DNA of 64,000 nt from an uncultured Bacteroidales bacterium. Lineage in GTDB: Bacteria > Bacteroidota > Bacteroidia > Bacteroidales > Muribaculaceae. Within the stretch, counting starts at the first letter, position 1. Every line of letters starts with the position of its first letter. Of this stretch, positions 46,154-54,040 are shown in pieces. The stretch covers positions 145,985 to 209,984 of the forward strand of contig CACYQB010000007.1 in NCBI GenBank assembly GCA_902776435.1, given 5' to 3'. The notes beneath the pieces were generated by a model that had not been told where the DNA came from, made no database searches, and was given only the letters and a program-made list of their open reading frames with translations. The position numbers and the translations under genes were made by a program.

Positions 46154-47257
46154 TTACACAGGAACGACCAGCATGGGGGTATCGGTCTGGAACAGAACGC
46201 GGTGAGCGATGCTGGGGTTGAACAGACGCGAGAATATACTGGATTTCTTGTTGGGGACAGCGATGAGCTGGACGTTCTCGTCCTTGGCAAACTGAGCAAA
46301 GCTGTCCATAAAGGTCTTGGCTGCAATACGCTTGGTCCTGAAGGTGCACTCGGGATAGTGCTCACGACAATACTGTACCAACTGTTGCAATGACTGGTCT
46401 ACCAGTCGGCGGTCTTTCTTATCCACCACAGGAATGATGGTGACCTCCACGCCGCGCATGTTGAACAGGCGCGCGAAGCGGTCAAACGAAATCAAGTCCT
46501 GCTGAATGAGGTTGGAGAAAAACGCCACATGGGTAATGTCGGTCAAGCCCACGTCAGGCATACCGATAGGCACCGTAAAGATGGGAAACTTGCAAGCATC
46601 CATCACCTCACCCGCCACACTACCGATAAGGTTCTGACGACGGCGGTTAGTGCCACTAGTACCCATCACGATAAGCGACACGTCATACTTCTGGGCATAG
46701 TGCAGGATCTGCTCCTCGGGGATGCCTTCGGTCACCTTGGTCTCGATAGCCACTTTAGGAAGTTCGCCGGCAGCGATTTTGTCCATGAGCATTTTCTTGA
46801 ACTCTTCCATCTGCTCACGGGCGTTCTTCTTGATGGCCTTGAAATTGTCCTCAGGTGTCTCGTAGCGGTCACTGCCAAAGGGCAATGACATCGTGTGACG
46901 CTCATTGATGTAACTGTGCAGCAACAGGACTTTACCACGACTGCGGCGGGCGTACTCCATTCCCAACTTAACCGACTTGAGCGAGTACTTGCCGAAATCC
47001 ACCGGCAGCAACACGCAACGCTTATCGCTCGTTATGGTTTCGGGCGACTCGATAATCTGCAACGCCAGAGGCAAATCACGCTCACGAATGCGCACCCTAA
47101 CGCCCGAGGCAAGCACCTTCTCGTCGAGGTTGACGTTGTGAAGTTTCACCTCGATTCCTTCTTCCTCAAGGGTATTTTTCAGATCCACCGCACGGTCAAA
47201 CGTGTGGATGGCGACGGTAATCAGTCTATTGGGATCGTTGCTGTTCTTGTTATCCAT
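46154..47257 (-). CDS. Universal stress protein with N-terminal DUF2007-like region and two Usp domains
   Basis: The 367-residue cytoplasmic protein has an N-terminal region (about 13-75, LITVAIHTFDRAVDLKNTLEEEG, seen here in part) like the DUF2007 signal transducer. Two UspA folds follow. The first has VLLPVDFGKYSLKSVKLGME and the ATP-binding motif G-TS-G-9x-G-S in GTSGTNRRRQNLIGSVAG. The second has VAFFSNLIQQDLISFDRFAR and ends in PMLVVPV without a clear ATP loop. Such tandem Usp proteins occur in Bacteroidales. It follows the small DNA-binding protein gene by 22 bp and is probably cotranscribed with it. Confidence 0.9.
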   Translation of the reverse strand: MDNKNSNDPNRLITVAIHTFDRAVDLKNTLEEEGIEVKLHNVNLDEKVLASGVRVRIRERDLPLALQIIESPETITSDKRCVLLPVDFGKYSLKSVKLGMEYARRSRGKVLLLHSYINERHTMSLPFGSDRYETPEDNFKAIKKNAREQMEEFKKMLMDKIAAGELPKVAIETKVTEGIPEEQILHYAQKYDVSLIVMGTSGTNRRRQNLIGSVAGEVMDACKFPIFTVPIGMPDVGLTDITHVAFFSNLIQQDLISFDRFARLFNMRGVEVTIIPVVDKKDRRLVDQSLQQLVQYCREHYPECTFRTKRIAAKTFMDSFAQFAKDENVQLIAVPNKKSSIFSRLFNPSIAHRVLFQTDTPMLVVPV

Positions 47258-47279
47258 TGCTGCGGAGAGAATAAAAATA

Positions 47280-47531
47280 TTAGGAATTCTGCTCGAGTAT
47301 CTCGAGTGCCATGTCTAGAATCTGAGGGTCGTCAAGCACGACAAATCCACCATCAGGACCTGGCTCCAAATGGAAACCCATGTTGGTCCCGAACTCATAA
47401 TTTGACCCGCCAAAGTAGTTTCGCACCGACTGAACCGGCAGGTTGAGTTTGTCGGCGATAGTGTGTATGGAACCTTCAGGCAGACTATTCTTGATCTGCC
47501 TCAGTTGATTAAAAGTGATGGTTCTAGGCAT
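47280..47531 (-). CDS. Small Bacteroidetes DNA-binding protein (HTH type)
   Basis: The 83-residue product reads TFNQLRQIKNSLPEGSIHTIADKL, then LNLPVQSVRNYFGG and FHLEPGPDGGFVVLDDPQIL. I recall this as a conserved Bacteroidales protein annotated as DNA-binding; the first half is a plausible helix-turn-helix. Length is typical. It leads a two-gene unit with the universal stress protein, so it could regulate that gene, but this is inference. Confidence 0.8.
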   Translation of the reverse strand: MPRTITFNQLRQIKNSLPEGSIHTIADKLNLPVQSVRNYFGGSNYEFGTNMGFHLEPGPDGGFVVLDDPQILDMALEILEQNS

Positions 47532-47584
47532 AAGCGATTCGAAGTATTTAATGCGTTGAATTTCGTGATTTTACTAATTTCCCC

Positions 47585-47614
47585 CAAAGATACGACATTT
47601 TACCCAATTCACAA
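47585..47614 (-). promoter_or_regulatory. Promoter of the DNA-binding/Usp unit
   Basis: The minus strand reads TATCTTTG (47585-47592) with TTG (47612-47614) 19 bp upstream. Confidence 0.65.
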
Positions 47615-47842
47615 AAAAAACCACAATAAAAAAGAAATTCCAGACCTTGGCAAAGTCCTTTTTCACCGAGAGTGTAAAAAAATTAGACAGAATTCTGTAA
47701 AAAAATAGACATCATTCGATTTATCAAGGAAAAAGTATGCCAAAATGAAAAATATTCACGAATTTTGTAACGATACAAGCATCTTATCAAATAGCTATAG
47801 CTAACTAATCAATTATTGTATAACAACCAAAAATACTAAATT

Positions 47843-49768
47843 ATGAAAAAGTACTTCCTCTTTACATTGTTACTGCTACTAGCAGTGTTTACCGCATCAG
47901 CCTATGATTTTGAAGTCGACGGCATCTGCTACAACATCTACGAAAATCGTGTAACTGTGATGCATAGTGATTATTCCGGTGACATTGTCATCCCGGAGAC
48001 GGTTACTTATGATGGAGAGACATACACGGTCACTACCATCAACTATCATGCGTTCACTGGCTGCACTGGCTTAACAAGCGTGACATTACCAAGCACAATC
48101 GCGTCAGTTAGCAGTGACTTCGGTGGCTGCACTGCGCTTTCAAGAATTATAGTAGATAGCAATAATTCAAAGTACGATTCACGCGATGATTGTAATGCCA
48201 TCATTCTGACATCAAGTAATAAATTGATTGCAGGTTGCAAGAATACCATCATACCAAATACTGTCACCACTATTGGTACGTATGCTTTCGATGATTGCAC
48301 AAGTCTAACAGATATAACAATTCCCAACTCAGTAATCTCAATCGATAGCCGTGCATTCGAAGGATGTGATGGCCTTACTAACATAAGCGTAGACATTGAT
48401 AATCCAAAGTACGATTCGCGCGATAATTGTAATGCTATCATCGAAACATCAAGCAATCAACTGATTGTTGGCTGCAAGAATACCATCATACCTAATACTG
48501 TCACCACCATTGGCACGTATGCTTTTAGTAATTGCAAGAGTCTAACTAGCATAACAATTCCCAACTCCGTGATTACCATAGGATCCTATGCGTTCCGCGG
48601 TTGCTATGGTCTGACTAATGTTTCCATTGGCAATTCCGTGACACGCATCGCTAATGATGCATTCTTTTATTGCACAGCGCTTAAAGAAGTCTCAATTCCT
48701 AACTCGGTAACTAATATAGGTGATTATGCATTCGCTTCTTGTTACGACCTGATGAGTGTGACAATACCAAACTCTGTCACTCGTTTCGGCAAATGTACAT
48801 TCGAAGCCTGCCGTAGTTTAAGGAGTGTAACAATTCCCAATTCTGTCACAAATATCAATAGTTATATGTTCAGAGGCTGTACTAGTCTAACGAATGTGAT
48901 AATCCCCAATTCCGTCACAAGCATCAGTGAAAGCGCATTCGAAAGCTGTGATAGCCTAAAGGGTATAACCATTCCAAATTCTGTTAATTATATCGGCCAA
49001 CATGCATTTTATTATTGCAGAAGCCTAACGGACGTAGTACTCGGCAACTCCATCTATACCATCGGAGAATATGCGTTCAGTGTCACAAACCTCTCAAGTG
49101 TGATAATTCCCCAATCAGTCTCCTACATCAGTGTTGATGCGTTTTCAAACTGTCCTAATCTAAGTAGTATCATAGTAGAAAACGGCAATTCAACTTACGA
49201 TTCCCGAGATAACTGCAATGCCATCATCGAAACATCGAGTAATACGTTAATTACTGGCTGCATGAATACTGTCATCCCAAATTCAATTACTACTATAGGG
49301 ACCGGTGCATTTGTTGGCTGCTCTGGATTATCAAGTATAACAATTCCCAATTCCGTCAATTCCATCCAAGTTGGCGCGTTCTTTGAGTGTACTAGTCTAA
49401 TGAACGTAACGTGCCTTGCCACAATACCGCCCACTATTCATGATCATTATTATGACGAATATCATACCGCGTATAATGCATTCAACCATTCAACTATTTC
49501 AGATGGAACACTTTGCGTTCCTTGTGAGTCGCTTTATGCTTATAAGGTTTCGGCCGATTGGAATGAATTCACCAACATCCTTGGCATTGGGGACATTGAC
49601 GGAGATGGTGTTTTAAACATCAAAGATGTGACAAACCTCATTGATGTACTTCTTTTGGGAATTACCACATTTGAGGACAATCCTGCGGCAGACATGAATG
49701 GTGATGGCAAGGTCAGCATTGCTGACGTTACCGCCTTAATTGACCAGTTGCTCTCTGCAAGCGACTAA
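47843..49768 (+). CDS. BspA-type LRR protein with C-terminal dockerin
   Basis: The 641-residue secreted protein has a signal peptide (MKKYFLFTLLLLLAVFTASA), about 18 BspA-type LRR repeats (consensus LTSITIPNSVTSIGxYAFxxC) from residue 50 to 560, and a type I dockerin at the end (GDIDGDGVLNIKDVTNLIDV and DMNGDGKVSIADVTALIDQ). Three near-identical blocks with YDSRDNCNAIIETSSN and GCKNTIIPNTVTTIGTYAF interrupt the LRR array. They read like a second repeat type. The gene is AT-rich, like the first LRR/dockerin gene. A strong terminator follows. The nearest box before it (GAATTTTG near 47758) lacks the TA, so no promoter was assigned. Confidence 0.92.
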   Translation: MKKYFLFTLLLLLAVFTASAYDFEVDGICYNIYENRVTVMHSDYSGDIVIPETVTYDGETYTVTTINYHAFTGCTGLTSVTLPSTIASVSSDFGGCTALSRIIVDSNNSKYDSRDDCNAIILTSSNKLIAGCKNTIIPNTVTTIGTYAFDDCTSLTDITIPNSVISIDSRAFEGCDGLTNISVDIDNPKYDSRDNCNAIIETSSNQLIVGCKNTIIPNTVTTIGTYAFSNCKSLTSITIPNSVITIGSYAFRGCYGLTNVSIGNSVTRIANDAFFYCTALKEVSIPNSVTNIGDYAFASCYDLMSVTIPNSVTRFGKCTFEACRSLRSVTIPNSVTNINSYMFRGCTSLTNVIIPNSVTSISESAFESCDSLKGITIPNSVNYIGQHAFYYCRSLTDVVLGNSIYTIGEYAFSVTNLSSVIIPQSVSYISVDAFSNCPNLSSIIVENGNSTYDSRDNCNAIIETSSNTLITGCMNTVIPNSITTIGTGAFVGCSGLSSITIPNSVNSIQVGAFFECTSLMNVTCLATIPPTIHDHYYDEYHTAYNAFNHSTISDGTLCVPCESLYAYKVSADWNEFTNILGIGDIDGDGVLNIKDVTNLIDVLLLGITTFEDNPAADMNGDGKVSIADVTALIDQLLSASD

Positions 49769-49817
49769 CACGCCATTCCCGTAAGGCCTCCATGGCATTC
49801 GGAAAATCCAAAATGCT

Positions 49818-49860
49818 ATTGTGGGAAATGTCGTGCATTCTTCATTTCCCACAATCTTTT
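49818..49860 (+). terminator. Terminator after the LRR/dockerin gene
   Basis: ATTGTGGGAAATG and CATTTCCCACAAT form a 13-bp perfect stem with a 12-nt loop, followed directly by CTTTTT. Confidence 0.9.
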
Positions 49861-50000
49861 TCATAAAATACTGAATAAACTGCAAAAATGACGGAGAAAT
49901 AGATGAATCTAAAGATTTGTTGCAGAGATTCGTCTAGAAAAATGTAAATTTGCGGCAGTTATCCGTGTGAACTCGATGAAATGATTCAGTGCGTTAGCCA

Positions 50001-50116
50001 CTCCCCCTCTAAAATTAGAGGGGGTGCCCGAAGGGCAGGGGCGTTGATGTTGCTGTGATGGTGACTGCTTTCGGGGGCATCGACGCCCCCAACCTCCTCT
50101 TATCCAAGAGGGGGAG
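50001..50116. repeat. REP-like palindromic element
   Basis: The 116-bp element is bounded by a perfect 10-bp inverted repeat CTCCCCCTCT/AGAGGGGGAG. Inside are CCCCCTCTAA-AA-TTAGAGGGGG, GCCC-GAA-GGGC and a stem of GGGGCGTTGATG against CATCGACGCCCC (11 of 12). It can fold as a three-arm structure. The rest of this 414-bp gap (49769-50182), apart from this element and the terminator, shows no gene. Confidence 0.65.
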
Positions 50117-50182
50117 CTGAGTATCAGCAATTTATTTTCATCGAATTCACGTTAGAATTAAGGTAAAGGAAACGACTGACAG

Positions 50183-51628
50183 ATGCTTTTTAATTCGTTT
50201 GAGTTCCTGGTATTCTGTCCCTTGGTGTTCCTGCTTTATTGGTTTGTTGTCAAGGGACACAAGTGGCAGAATCTGCTGATTGTCGCCGCCAGCTATGTAT
50301 TCTATGGCTGGTGGGACTGGCGATTTTTAGGGCTCATAGCACTCACATCCCTGCTTAGTTATGGCAGTGGCCTGCTGATTGAACGCTTCACAGGCAACCG
50401 CAAGGCACAGCGAACCGTCAGCGCGGCAAACATCGTCTTCAACCTCGCCATCCTCTTCATTTTCAAGTATTACAACTTCTTTGCCGAGAGTCTGAAGGCG
50501 CTACTACACTCTACCTTAGGATATGAACTTGACTGGGCCACGATGAATATCATCCTCCCTGTAGGCATCAGTTTCTATACTTTCCAGGCCCTGAGTTACT
50601 CAATAGACGTGTATCGGCGTAAAGTGCGAGCCACCCACGACATCGTAGAACTCTTTGCCTACATCAGTTTTTTTCCTCAACTTGTTGCAGGCCCCATCGA
50701 GAGAGCCACCAACCTGCTGCCCCAATTCCAGCGGGACCGCAAGTTTGACTACAGCCAGGCAGTGGACGGAATGCGACAGATGCTCTGGGGCTTCATGAAA
50801 AAACTGGTCATCGCTGACAACTGCGCCCTGCTCGTGGATGAGCAGTGGGCCAATTATCAACACCTGCCAGGGGTATCTATCTTCCTACTGGGCGTACTGT
50901 TCACGATCCAGATATACTGTGATTTCTCAGGCTACTCCGACATTGCTATCGGCTGTGCGCGGCTGTTCGGGTTCAACCTGATGAGAAACTTCAATTACCC
51001 TTATTTCTCAAGAAGCATCCCCGAATTCTGGCGCCGCTGGCACATCTCGCTCATGACCTGGCTGCGTGACTACATCTACTTCCCGTTAGGAGGCAGCCGT
51101 TGCAGCAGGCCCAAGATTATCCGCAACGTGTTTATCGTGTGGGCGCTCAGTGGATTGTGGCACGGAGCGGACTGGACCTTTGTCTGCTGGGGGCTCTACC
51201 ATGCTACGCTGTTGACTATCTACGTCATCCTAGGCATCAACACCAAGTATCAGCACAATGTGGCCTACGGCCGCCTGCTGCCCAGCATCAAGGAATTCTT
51301 ACAGATGGCGATGACGTTTGTCCTAGCGGTCTTCGGGTGGATGATTTTCCGTGCCGAATCGATGGAACAGGCGATAGGCATTTTCAAAGCGATGGCAAGC
51401 AATGAGTTCTATAACAGTTCGGTGGTAACAGGAGGCACCTATCTGCTGTTTGGCATCATCGCGCTTGCTGTGGAGTGGTTGCAACGGGAAAAACAACACG
51501 CCTTGCAATTCTCTGACATCAGACCCTTTAACCACCGTGCGGTGCGCTGGGCAGTGTATTACCTGATTATCTTGATACTCTTTATCTATGCAGGAACAGG
51601 TCAAACGTTTATTTATTTCCAATTCTAG
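50183..51628 (+). CDS. MBOAT family O-acyltransferase (AlgI/DltB-like)
   Basis: The 481-residue inner-membrane protein has about 11 hydrophobic segments. The conserved residues are His287 (FWRRWHISL) and the catalytic-type His327 (SGLWHGADW), and the block SFYTFQALSYSIDVYRRK is the AlgI signature. These enzymes move acetyl or other acyl groups across the membrane to a polysaccharide or teichoic-type acceptor. The next gene encodes the usual SGNH-like partner, 5 bp downstream. No polysaccharide synthesis genes are nearby, so the acceptor is unknown. Confidence 0.93.
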   Translation: MLFNSFEFLVFCPLVFLLYWFVVKGHKWQNLLIVAASYVFYGWWDWRFLGLIALTSLLSYGSGLLIERFTGNRKAQRTVSAANIVFNLAILFIFKYYNFFAESLKALLHSTLGYELDWATMNIILPVGISFYTFQALSYSIDVYRRKVRATHDIVELFAYISFFPQLVAGPIERATNLLPQFQRDRKFDYSQAVDGMRQMLWGFMKKLVIADNCALLVDEQWANYQHLPGVSIFLLGVLFTIQIYCDFSGYSDIAIGCARLFGFNLMRNFNYPYFSRSIPEFWRRWHISLMTWLRDYIYFPLGGSRCSRPKIIRNVFIVWALSGLWHGADWTFVCWGLYHATLLTIYVILGINTKYQHNVAYGRLLPSIKEFLQMAMTFVLAVFGWMIFRAESMEQAIGIFKAMASNEFYNSSVVTGGTYLLFGIIALAVEWLQREKQHALQFSDIRPFNHRAVRWAVYYLIILILFIYAGTGQTFIYFQF

Positions 51629-51633
51629 GGGCC

Positions 51634-52566
51634 ATGAAGAAATTCATTAAATACTGTTTGCTCTTTATCCTGCCGGCCTACCTGTTACTGGCCATCGTGG
51701 ACTACGTGTTCAGCCAGAGTGCAAAGCGTTCGAGTAATTACACCATCGAGGCCTGGTATGACCTCATGAACGGAGATATCACCGCCGACGCGGTGGTCAT
51801 GGGCAGTTCACGCGCATGGGAGCACGTCAACCCGTTGATTCTCGACAGCATTCTCTCGGTCAACACCTACAACCTGGGTATGGATGGGCGCTCCTTCGAC
51901 AGCCAGATTTTGAAGTATCACCTCTACCGTGAGCGCAATAGCAAACCTAAGTTGATTATTCAGAACATTGACGTTTTCTCATTAATCAACAGAGCAGGAA
52001 TCAAGAAGATACAGTTTTTCCCTTATTTTTGGGACAAATCAATGCGAGCGACTTTTTTCCCGGTCGAGCCCTTCACCGTATGGGAGAAATACTTGCCGAT
52101 GTATCGCTTTGTCCACATCAATTCCAGAAGCGAAATGCCGGGATTGAGCGCATTCATCCCTGATGGAAAGAAAACCTTGACCAAGGGCTACCGCGGAGAG
52201 ACGAAGACATGGAACGGCATGGCACTGGCAGCGGTGGATTCCATCCCGTTTCTCGTGAGTGACACTATCGCGCAGCAGTTTGAAACCTATCTGGCTGAAG
52301 CCAAAGCCGAGGGCATTGAAGTAATCTTTGTGTACTGCCCGATTTATTTCGGAGCCACACAGAAGATGACAAGCCTGAAAAGCATTTATGATTATTATGA
52401 ACAGGTTGCTGGAAAATACATGATACCGATTCTCGATTACACCCACATGAGCCTGTGTGAGGACACATCCTATTTTTACAATGCGATGCACCTCAACAAG
52501 AAAGGTTCAGACATATTCTCAGACAGTCTGGCCAACGACATCAAGAAGATGGGAATCCTGAAATAA
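51634..52566 (+). CDS. SGNH-like acyl-esterase/transferase partner of the MBOAT protein
   Basis: The 310-residue protein has an N-terminal membrane anchor (FIKYCLLFILPAYLLLAIVDY) and a periplasmic SGNH-like domain. The Ser block is VVMGSSRAWEHVNP (Ser58/59), the Gly block is NLGMDGRSF, and the end block NAMHLNKKGSDIFS provides the His. The usual DxxH is replaced by N-A-M-H. It is placed like AlgX, AlgJ or DltD relative to AlgI or DltB, so it probably finishes the transfer in the periplasm. I infer this from gene order and weak motifs. The gene converges with PAP2 and ends in a GC-rich weak hairpin. Confidence 0.75.
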   Translation: MKKFIKYCLLFILPAYLLLAIVDYVFSQSAKRSSNYTIEAWYDLMNGDITADAVVMGSSRAWEHVNPLILDSILSVNTYNLGMDGRSFDSQILKYHLYRERNSKPKLIIQNIDVFSLINRAGIKKIQFFPYFWDKSMRATFFPVEPFTVWEKYLPMYRFVHINSRSEMPGLSAFIPDGKKTLTKGYRGETKTWNGMALAAVDSIPFLVSDTIAQQFETYLAEAKAEGIEVIFVYCPIYFGATQKMTSLKSIYDYYEQVAGKYMIPILDYTHMSLCEDTSYFYNAMHLNKKGSDIFSDSLANDIKKMGILK

Positions 52567-52590
52567 CGCGTGTCACGGGCCGCGACCCGG

Positions 52591-53253
52591 TCAAATGCTC
52601 TGGACCAGGGCTGCAACGATGAGACCAACTACCGTCACGCCAACGGCCGTTATCATCATTGTGGCGTCACTACGGGTATAATGGCCCTCGGGAATGCGGA
52701 AGCGATGTTGAATCCAGCGCATGAGACACCACACGAGCCAACCAGCCAGCAAGCCAACGACGATACCGCCCAGAATGTCACCAGGATAATGCACACCCAG
52801 ATACATACGGCTATAACACTGCACCAGTGCCCAACCATACAAGGCTATGGCCACCAGCCTGTGGCGCATGATGAACGAGACTAGGGTGGCAATGGCAAAG
52901 AAATTGGCGGCATGACTCGACACGAAGCCATACAAGCCCCCACGATAACCGTTGATGACGTGGACAGCGTTCTCTAGCGACGGGTCATGGGTGGGGCGCA
53001 AACGCTCCACCAAGTGCTTGATGAGCCCCGAGGACACTTGATCTGCAACCAGCACGGCGACAGCAAGCATGGCAATCACGAGCAAGGCATGACGGCGGTT
53101 CTTGTGCAGCAATATCCACAACAATGACAATACCAGCAACAGTGACGACCACTTGGCCGACACCATCCACCAAAACGCATCCTGGAACAGGTCATGAAGA
53201 CCATTCACAGCCAGCAACGCCTCAGCATCTATGTCCATCAGATAGTCTATCAT
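52591..53253 (-). CDS. PAP2 family lipid phosphatase
   Basis: The 220-residue inner-membrane protein has six hydrophobic segments and the three PAP2 motifs: KHLVERLRP (K-x6-RP), VSSHA in place of PSGH, and SRMYLGVHYPGDILGG (SR-x5-H-x3-D). It could dephosphorylate undecaprenyl pyrophosphate or phosphatidylglycerol phosphate; the substrate is not shown. It starts 17 bp after batE and is probably the last gene of the Bat transcript. Confidence 0.93.
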   Translation of the reverse strand: MIDYLMDIDAEALLAVNGLHDLFQDAFWWMVSAKWSSLLLVLSLLWILLHKNRRHALLVIAMLAVAVLVADQVSSGLIKHLVERLRPTHDPSLENAVHVINGYRGGLYGFVSSHAANFFAIATLVSFIMRHRLVAIALYGWALVQCYSRMYLGVHYPGDILGGIVVGLLAGWLVWCLMRWIQHRFRIPEGHYTRSDATMMITAVGVTVVGLIVAALVQSI

Positions 53254-53269
53254 AGTCCAGAGGGTTTAA

Positions 53270-54040
53270 TTAAATCACTTCAACTTCCTTGGCATTAATC
53301 CATGCCTTGTGACCGCCTGCAGTAGAGACTTGCAGCCACTTGCCGCTCGTCTTGTCGGCAATGGAATCGATAATCTCGACACGGGTGCCCTGCATGAGAC
53401 GGAAAGCCTCCTCATCCTTGTCACGGGGCTCACGAGGGGCAGTGCTCAAGATGACAGACTCGGGCATGACGATAGCGCCATTGCCGCTTGTCGCCTTGTG
53501 ATAAACATGGAAGGCGGCCAAATTGGCGAGGATGCTGGCCACAATCAGCACGGCACCACCGAAGAAGCCGATTTTCCTAATCAGCACGTTGTCCATAAAC
53601 AGATAGGCAGCCACACCAGCAAGGAACAGCAAGAAGGTAATGATGGCGATAATGGCCCATGTATTACTCGACAGACGGCTCACCGTCTGATCAACCCAGT
53701 TGCTGAACCATGAGTCGCCAGCATCATCGGGCAACTGCATCTTGCCACGCACAAACTCCAGATTGAAGCGCGCGTCACTATTGGACGGATCGAGCAACAA
53801 GGCACGCTCGTAATAGAGCACGGCATGGACGTTGTCCTTAAGGCGATAGTAGGTATCGCCGATATTACAATACAGCGCGGATGACACGCCCGTCTGCTCA
53901 GCCTCCTGCAAGTACAGTTTCAGCGCCTCGTTATAGAGTTCCTGCTTGTAGGCCTGATGAGCGCGGTCGAGGTTAGCGTTAGCCGCCACTAGGGGCAATG
54001 CCATGACGGCTAATATAATGGTGATGATGATCTGTTTCAT
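53270..54040 (-). CDS. batE: BatE, TPR and SH3-like membrane protein
   Basis: The 256-residue protein has a signal peptide (MKQIIITIILAVMALPLVA). TPR units span about 24-90 (YNEALKLYLQEAE, ALYCNIGDTYYRLKDNVHA). Two membrane helices follow (about 127-145, 155-175), and a C-terminal SH3-like domain (LMQGTRVEIIDSIADKTSGK, WLQVSTAGGHKAWI). This is the BatE layout. The start overlaps the batD stop by 4 bp (ATGA). Its role with the other Bat proteins in aerotolerance or envelope integrity is known only from the operon. Confidence 0.92.
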   Translation of the reverse strand: MKQIIITIILAVMALPLVAANANLDRAHQAYKQELYNEALKLYLQEAEQTGVSSALYCNIGDTYYRLKDNVHAVLYYERALLLDPSNSDARFNLEFVRGKMQLPDDAGDSWFSNWVDQTVSRLSSNTWAIIAIITFLLFLAGVAAYLFMDNVLIRKIGFFGGAVLIVASILANLAAFHVYHKATSGNGAIVMPESVILSTAPREPRDKDEEAFRLMQGTRVEIIDSIADKTSGKWLQVSTAGGHKAWINAKEVEVI

